A stretch of 9,967 bases of DNA from Mollicutes bacterium (GTDB taxonomy: Bacteria > Bacillota_I > Bacilli_A > RF39 > UBA660), in NCBI GenBank assembly GCA_012513875.1, contig JAAZBI010000023.1:1-9967 (forward strand), in the 5' to 3' direction. The notes beneath the pieces are model-generated. The model was not told where the DNA came from, did no database searches, and was given only the letters and a program-made list of their open reading frames with translations. Within the stretch, counting starts at the first letter, position 1. Each line of letters begins with the position of its first letter. Of this stretch, positions 6,541 to 9,967 are shown one piece after another. Both the position numbers and the translations under genes were made by a program.

Positions 6541-7797
6541 ATGGATTATCAAAAGATTAGTGGTCAAGGATTTAATTTGCATTTAATTGAAAAAAAATTA
6601 ACTAAAAGAAACATTGTTGAAATTCGATTAGCAGATAAAATAAAATATGAAGATATAACAAAAAGATATTTTTTAAACAAATATTTAATTTCTATTACTA
6701 ATAATTATCCGACAGAACGTTTATTGTCAATTAAAACTGAAGATTTATATAACGTTCATTTAGGAAGTACAATTGAACGTATTGGAAATATAAGTCTTTT
6801 TGTTATTGGCATATCTTTTTTAAATGAAAAATATACAGAAAAAGGTATGATAGATCAAACAATAAAATTTTTAAAAGAGATTGTCTATAATTGTAATTTT
6901 AACGAAGAACAATTTAAAGTTATTAAAAAGAGGATTATTGAAGAAATAAAGGATGAAGAGGAATCGAAGAAATATAAAGCAACCATTTCTTTAAAAGAAG
7001 CGATGGATAAGAATTCTCCTTTTGCTTTTCGTAGAGTGTATTTAAAACAATTAAATTCATTAACATTACAAGATATAAAAGATTATTATCAACAAGTAAT
7101 AAGTGAAAGTGATATTAACATCTATGCAGTAGGTGATTTTTCTTTTACGGCATTTAGTAAGAAAATTTTAAAAAACTTTTCTTTTCCATCTAAACCTAAA
7201 TTATTTAAAAACAATTGTTTAATTCATAATAAATTCCGCTTGTTATCTAAAAAAGTAATGAAAAAAGATAAAGTTAATCAATCAATTTTAAAAATAGGAT
7301 TTAAATTAAAAGATTTAAATTTATTTGAACAAGAATATGTTATGCCAATTTATAATGAAATTTTAGGTGGAGGAAGCAATTCTAAATTATTTAATGAGGT
7401 TCGTGAAAAGCACTCTTTAGCGTATTATTCTAGTTCGCTATATAGTCCTTATGATAATGTTTTATATATTTCATCTGGAATAAGCAAAGAAAATTATCGA
7501 TTAACTAAAAAATTAATATCTAAAATAATAAATGATTTACAACAAGGTAAATTTACTGAGGAAGATATAACATCTGCTAAAAACAATATGATAAATCGTT
7601 TCAATATGAATAGAAAAGAATCTTCTTTTTTAATAAGCCGTCAAGTTCTAAAACAATATTATAAAGCAAAAGATATTGATGAAGTTATAAAACAAATTAA
7701 AAAAGTAACTAAAAAACAAATTATAGATGCCAGTAAAAAGATAAAATTAGATACAATTTATTTTTTATACGGAGGTGAAAGTAATGAAACAGATTAA
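6541..7797 (+). CDS. yfmF: M16 peptidase-like protein without zinc site, YfmF type
   Basis: A 418-residue M16B-family protein, the non-catalytic member of a two-gene pair. The N-terminal region follows the YfmF pattern (GFNLHLIEKKLTKRN, YPTERLLSIKTEDLYNVHLG), but where active M16 enzymes carry HxxEH there is no such motif, so it should not hydrolyse peptides alone. The second-half M16 domain is well kept: LGGGSNSKLFNEVREKHSLAYY at about 275-296 holds the Arg288 and Tyr295/296 substrate-binding positions. ATG 6541 follows AGGAGGA at 6530-6536, which overlaps the deoD stop. The 3' end overlaps the next M16 gene by 14 bases. By family knowledge, databases name this pair 'EF-P 5-aminopentanol modification-associated protein', after the Bacillus ymfF/ymfH locus; the biochemical role is not settled. 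No signal peptide is seen. Other M16B pairs process peptides, so peptide maturation is the alternative. Confidence 0.82.
   Translation: MDYQKISGQGFNLHLIEKKLTKRNIVEIRLADKIKYEDITKRYFLNKYLISITNNYPTERLLSIKTEDLYNVHLGSTIERIGNISLFVIGISFLNEKYTEKGMIDQTIKFLKEIVYNCNFNEEQFKVIKKRIIEEIKDEEESKKYKATISLKEAMDKNSPFAFRRVYLKQLNSLTLQDIKDYYQQVISESDINIYAVGDFSFTAFSKKILKNFSFPSKPKLFKNNCLIHNKFRLLSKKVMKKDKVNQSILKIGFKLKDLNLFEQEYVMPIYNEILGGGSNSKLFNEVREKHSLAYYSSSLYSPYDNVLYISSGISKENYRLTKKLISKIINDLQQGKFTEEDITSAKNNMINRFNMNRKESSFLISRQVLKQYYKAKDIDEVIKQIKKVTKKQIIDASKKIKLDTIYFLYGGESNETD
7771..7778 (+). promoter_or_regulatory. Ribosome binding site that fixes the yfmH start
   Basis: GGAGGTGA, close to a perfect anti-16S match, ends 5 bases before ATG 7784. 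The in-frame GTG at 7775 lies inside this site and cannot be the start. The site is inside the end of the upstream gene. Confidence 0.85.
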
Positions 7798-9064
7798 AAA
7801 TGATAAGATTAATGAAACTCTGTATTATGAAAAATTAAAAAATGGTTTAGAAGTTTATTTATTAAAAAATCCTGAAGAAACATCTATTAAAATTAGTTTT
7901 GCTACAAAATATGGATCAATGCATAATTCTTTTGTACCTAAAAACAAAAAGAATTATGTTGATTATCCTAATGGGATAGCTCATTTTTTAGAACATAAAT
8001 TATTTGAAATGGAAGACAAAGAAAATGCTCTAACTCAATTTCAAAAAAAAGGAGTCTATGTCAATGCTTTTACTAGCAAAAACATTACAGCTTATTATTT
8101 AGTTTTAACTGAAAATATCGAAGAAAACGTTAATGATTTATTGGATTTTGTTCAATCACCATATTTTACTGATGAAAACGTTGAAAAAGAAAAAGGAATA
8201 ATATCTGAAGAAATAAAAATGTGGGATGATTTTCCAGAAGAAAAACTATTTGATACATTATTTTTAAACACTTTTGTTAATCATCCATATCGAAATTCTA
8301 TAGCAGGTAGAATTAAAGATATTAAAAAGATTACTAAAGAAGATTTAAGGGATAATTATGATGTCTTTTATCATCCTCAAAATATGTTTGTTGTTGTAAC
8401 TGGTAATTTTGATGAAAAAGAAATATTAAAAATAATTAAAGATAATCAAAATAAAAAGATATTTGATCCATTTAATTCTATTATATTAAAACATATTGAA
8501 GAACCAAGCAAAGTTTATAAAGATAAAGAAATAATTAAAGGTAACGTTGAGAAAACCAAAATTGCTATAAATTATAAAATTTTAATCTCACATTTAAAAA
8601 TTAAACCTGAAAAATTAGAATTTTATTTTAATATTATTTTAATGAATTTATTTGATAAAACATCAGAAATAAATGAAAAATTAAAAAAATTAAGTGTTTT
8701 AACAGATGGAATTAAAATTGATATAGATTTTGTTGATAATTTTTCTGTTTGGACAATAATGGCAGAAACAGAAAAACCTGAAGAATTATTAAAAAACATT
8801 GTTAAAAGCATGAAAAATATAAAAGTTACAGAAGAAGAATTTGAACGTAAAAAGAAAGTTTTAATTAGTGAATTCATATCTCATTTTAATAATTCGAATG
8901 GTTTAAATCAAAAGATTTTATTTACAAAAGCAAATTTTAATATAGATTTCATTAGTTTATTTAATCTTATTGAAAAGCTAAATTATCAAGAATTATTAAA
9001 GATAATTGCTAAATTAGATATGAGCAATAAAACAGTAGTAATCTTAGAATCAAAAAATAGTTAA
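7784..9064 (+). CDS. yfmH: M16 family zinc metallopeptidase, YfmH type
   Basis: A 426-residue M16B peptidase, the catalytic partner of the preceding gene. The zinc motif HFLEH is at residues 67-71 (His67 and His71 as ligands, Glu70 as general base). A downstream VEKEKGIISEEIKMWDD element supplies the likely third ligand, Glu143, 72 residues after His71. Other YfmH-like stretches are NAFTSKNITAYYL, FVQSPYFT, NSIAGRIKDIKKIT and YHPQNMFVVVTGNF. In the second half, the Arg/Tyr motif found in the partner is not evident. This suggests a shared active site in a heterodimer, as described for other two-subunit M16B enzymes. ATG 7784 is set by GGAGGTGA at 7771-7778, with a 14-base overlap of yfmF indicating coupled translation. 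It is predicted cytoplasmic, with no signal peptide. The physiological substrate is unknown; the family has been linked by genome context to EF-P modification. Confidence 0.88.
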   Translation: MKQIKNDKINETLYYEKLKNGLEVYLLKNPEETSIKISFATKYGSMHNSFVPKNKKNYVDYPNGIAHFLEHKLFEMEDKENALTQFQKKGVYVNAFTSKNITAYYLVLTENIEENVNDLLDFVQSPYFTDENVEKEKGIISEEIKMWDDFPEEKLFDTLFLNTFVNHPYRNSIAGRIKDIKKITKEDLRDNYDVFYHPQNMFVVVTGNFDEKEILKIIKDNQNKKIFDPFNSIILKHIEEPSKVYKDKEIIKGNVEKTKIAINYKILISHLKIKPEKLEFYFNIILMNLFDKTSEINEKLKKLSVLTDGIKIDIDFVDNFSVWTIMAETEKPEELLKNIVKSMKNIKVTEEEFERKKKVLISEFISHFNNSNGLNQKILFTKANFNIDFISLFNLIEKLNYQELLKIIAKLDMSNKTVVILESKNS

Positions 9065-9084
9065 TGTCAAAAAGTATCAACCAC

Positions 9085-9113
9085 TTGCCAAAAAAAACAG
9101 TTTAATATATTAT
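9085..9113 (+). promoter_or_regulatory. Candidate promoter of the HD-domain gene
   Basis: TTGCCA at 9085-9090 and TATTAT at 9108-9113 are separated by 17 bases, each one mismatch from the sigma-A consensus. A perfect TATAAT at 9111-9116 overlaps but gives a 20-base spacer. No terminator hairpin is visible between the yfmH stop (9064) and this site, so read-through from the upstream operon is also possible. Confidence 0.55.
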
Positions 9114-9164
9114 AATTATTGTTTAACAGCAAAAAAATTATAAATAATAAAGAAGGTAAATATA

Positions 9165-9656
9165 ATGATAAACAATATTGCAGATAAGCAATACAAAATG
9201 ATCGTTGATTATATTTTAGAAGATAAAGAATTTAATAAAATAGGTAAATCTGTCCATCATGGAACAGATCGCCTTGAGCATTCTATTAAAGTTTCATATT
9301 ATTCTTATTTAATTTCTAAAAAACTAGGTTTAGATTATGAAACAACAGCTAGAGCTGGTTTGCTTCACGATTATTTTTTAACTGATAATGATAAAAAAAT
9401 TAAAGATAGTGCTAAATCTCTATTTAATCATGCGAAGATAGCATCTTCAAATGCTGTAGAAAATTTTAATATATCAGAAAAAGAAAAAAGCATTATTGAA
9501 ACTCATATGTTTCCAATTAATATAAAACCCCCTAAATACTTAGAAGGTTGGGTAATAAGTTTTGTTGATAAAGCGTTAGCAGTTTCAGAAGTAAGTGTCA
9601 AATTCAAATATACAGCTGTTTTATGGTTATTATTCTTAATAAATATTAGAAAATAA
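9165..9656 (+). CDS. HD-domain phosphohydrolase, uncharacterised
   Basis: A 163-residue single-domain member of the HD superfamily, metal-dependent phosphohydrolases that act on nucleotides and phosphoesters. The full ligand set is visible: His39 (DRLEHSIKV), the His68-Asp69 pair (GLLHDYFL), His89 (NHAKIAS), His114 (ETHMFP) and Asp135 (FVDKALA). Keeping five or six potential ligands suggests an active enzyme, possibly with two metals. The C-terminus ends in a hydrophobic segment (TAVLWLLFLINI) and a short basic tail, probably a buried or membrane-touching helix. ATG 9165 is preceded by AGAAGGT at 9151-9157. The gene has its own candidate promoter 100 bases after yfmH and a hairpin that begins in its stop codon, so it looks like a single-gene unit. 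The substrate cannot be predicted; YfbR-like nucleotidase or stress-nucleotide hydrolase roles are only analogies. Confidence 0.85.
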   Translation: MINNIADKQYKMIVDYILEDKEFNKIGKSVHHGTDRLEHSIKVSYYSYLISKKLGLDYETTARAGLLHDYFLTDNDKKIKDSAKSLFNHAKIASSNAVENFNISEKEKSIIETHMFPINIKPPKYLEGWVISFVDKALAVSEVSVKFKYTAVLWLLFLINIRK

Positions 9657-9680
9657 AGACTACATAAAAGTAGTCTTTTA
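9655..9680 (+). terminator. Hairpin terminator of the HD-domain gene, starting in its stop codon
   Basis: AAAGACTAC at 9655-9663 pairs perfectly with GTAGTCTTT at 9670-9678 around a 6-base loop. The T run after it is short (TTTT then A), so termination may be incomplete and the tRNA gene could receive read-through. The stem uses the last two bases of the TAA stop at 9654-9656. Confidence 0.65.
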
Positions 9681-9689
9681 TGTTAAAAT
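9681..9689 (+). promoter_or_regulatory. Possible extended -10 promoter of the tRNA gene
   Basis: TGTTAAAAT matches the extended -10 pattern TGnTATAAT with one mismatch and lies 8 bases before the mature tRNA 5' end. No good -35 box is seen at the proper distance. The tRNA could instead be read through the weak terminator upstream. Confidence 0.25.
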
Positions 9690-9697
9690 AATTTTGG

Positions 9698-9774
9698 GTC
9701 CACGTAGCTCAGTTGGATAGAGCAATCCCCTCCTAAGGGATAGGTCAGAGGTTCAACTCCTCTCGTGGACGCCA
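9698..9774 (+). tRNA. tRNA-Arg (anticodon CCT), CCA encoded
   Basis: The cloverleaf folds completely. The acceptor stem is GTCCACG (9698-9704) with CGTGGAC (9764-9770), followed by G and encoded CCA at 9772-9774. The D arm is GCTC (9707-9710) with GAGC (9720-9723) around a GG-containing loop. The anticodon stem is ATCCC (9725-9729) with GGGAT (9737-9741) and loop CTCCTAA, giving anticodon CCT at 9732-9734. The T arm is AGAGG with CCTCT around TTCAACT. It reads AGG, which is rare in these genes, where AGA dominates. It stands alone and is followed by a terminator and a repeat-bearing flank. Confidence 0.97.
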
Positions 9775-9788
9775 TTATTTTACTAATT

Positions 9789-9823
9789 AAAATCTTGAAA
9801 GCCCAATGTTTTCAAGATTTTTT
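9789..9823 (+). terminator. Strong intrinsic terminator after tRNA-Arg
   Basis: A perfect 12-bp inverted repeat, AAAATCTTGAAA at 9789-9800 and TTTCAAGATTTT at 9810-9821, flanks a 9-base loop and continues into more T residues. It ends transcription 15 bases past the tRNA CCA end. Because the arms begin with A and end with T runs, it could also work for transcription arriving from the right. Confidence 0.85.
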
Positions 9824-9830
9824 ATATTTT

Positions 9831-9870
9831 GAAAGTATTATAAAGTATCACAAAGTAATTTAAAGTGATT
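9831..9870. repeat. Four tandem imperfect 10-bp repeats (xAAAGTRxxx)
   Basis: Four adjacent decamers read GAAAGTATTA, TAAAGTATCA, CAAAGTAATT and TAAAGTGATT, all sharing AAAGT at bases 2-6. The 10-base pitch puts each copy on the same face of the helix, as expected for cooperative protein binding. They lie 57 bases past the tRNA-Arg 3' end. Direct repeats of this size beside a tRNA gene recall arm-type binding sites of tyrosine integrases, but no integrase is visible. A repressor or activator operator for a gene to the right is an alternative, and chance A/T-rich similarity cannot be excluded. Confidence 0.6.
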
Positions 9871-9878
9871 TTGGTTTA

Positions 9879-9902
9879 GGCACTTTTTTCGGCACTCTTA
9901 TA
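9879..9902. repeat. Two GGCACT direct repeats with 12-base spacing
   Basis: GGCACT occurs at 9879-9884 and again at 9891-9896, and GGCAC once more at 9958-9962. In otherwise A/T-rich flanking DNA this G/C-richer motif stands out. On the minus strand this stretch reads Lys-Ser-Ala-Glu-Lys-Ser-Ala and then a stop (9876-9878), but an in-frame stop at 9909-9911 lies nine to ten codons upstream, so no gene is called. Confidence 0.4.
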
Positions 9903-9908
9903 AAAGGG

Positions 9909-9937
9909 TTAACTATCTAGTAAATAAAGGGTATAAA
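9909..9937 (+). promoter_or_regulatory. Candidate rightward promoter near the window end
   Basis: TTAACT at 9909-9914 and TATAAA at 9932-9937 are 17 bases apart and resemble sigma-A boxes. Any gene it serves would start beyond the window; no start codon with a well-placed ribosome binding site is seen before 9967. Consensus-like boxes are common in A/T-rich DNA, so this is weak. Confidence 0.25.
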
Positions 9938-9967
9938 TAAGAGTTAAGGTTGAAAAAGGCACATAAA

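Noticed and set aside
7775..7783. GTG 7775 as the yfmH start
   Set aside because: It lies within the GGAGGTGA ribosome binding site that serves ATG 7784.
8623..8877. Minus-strand open frame of 84 codons
   Set aside because: It is antisense to yfmH, with low-complexity Ser/Phe/Asn content and no start signal.
9831..9870. CRISPR-like array
   Set aside because: Repeat units are 10 bases, imperfect and directly adjacent with no spacers.

Overview
The window is about 10 kb of very A+T-rich DNA, with every recognisable gene on the + strand. It fits a low-G+C member of the Firmicutes/Bacilli, possibly an RF39-like or Erysipelotrichia-like relative of the mollicutes; that placement is inferred from composition and gene families only. 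The genetic code looks standard. Tryptophan is written TGG throughout, and TGA ends three genes (at 273-275, 1444-1446 and 3933-3935), which argues against the Mycoplasma/Spiroplasma code. Start sites mostly have clear AAGG/AGGAGG-type ribosome binding sites. Spacing is tight, with overlapping genes and small hairpin terminators that run almost directly into the next promoter.

Positions 1-3972 hold an export-type ABC transporter cluster. It contains the C-terminus of an ABC-2 permease cut by the window edge, an unrecognised 157-residue soluble protein overlapping it, a MacB/LolD-type ATPase, and an 830-residue two-module FtsX-type permease coupled to the ATPase by an ATGA overlap. A perfect 11-bp hairpin terminator ends the cluster. 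The substrate cannot be read from the sequence.

Positions 3954-5797 hold a single-gene unit for a HerA-family hexameric ATPase, with no NurA nuclease or defence effector next to it. Its promoter lies inside the preceding terminator, and its own terminator begins in its stop codon.

Positions 5780-9064 look like one operon: deoD (purine nucleoside phosphorylase) followed by two M16-family peptidase-like genes of the YfmF/YfmH type. Sequence motifs divide the M16 active site between the two proteins. The first keeps the Arg/Tyr substrate-binding motif but has lost the zinc site; the second has the HxxEH zinc site but no obvious Arg/Tyr motif. They therefore probably work as a heterodimer.

Positions 9085-9680 hold a small HD-domain phosphohydrolase with its own promoter and terminator. 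Next comes a tRNA-Arg (anticodon CCT) with encoded CCA at 9698-9774, then a strong hairpin terminator. The last roughly 145 bases have no convincing gene. They do hold four tandem 10-bp repeats and a GGCACT direct repeat directly downstream of the tRNA, the kind of place where integrative elements insert. Most of the window is ordinary housekeeping and transport. The points most worth a second look are the unknown ABC-linked protein, the split-site M16 pair, the lone HerA, and the repeat-bearing tRNA flank.
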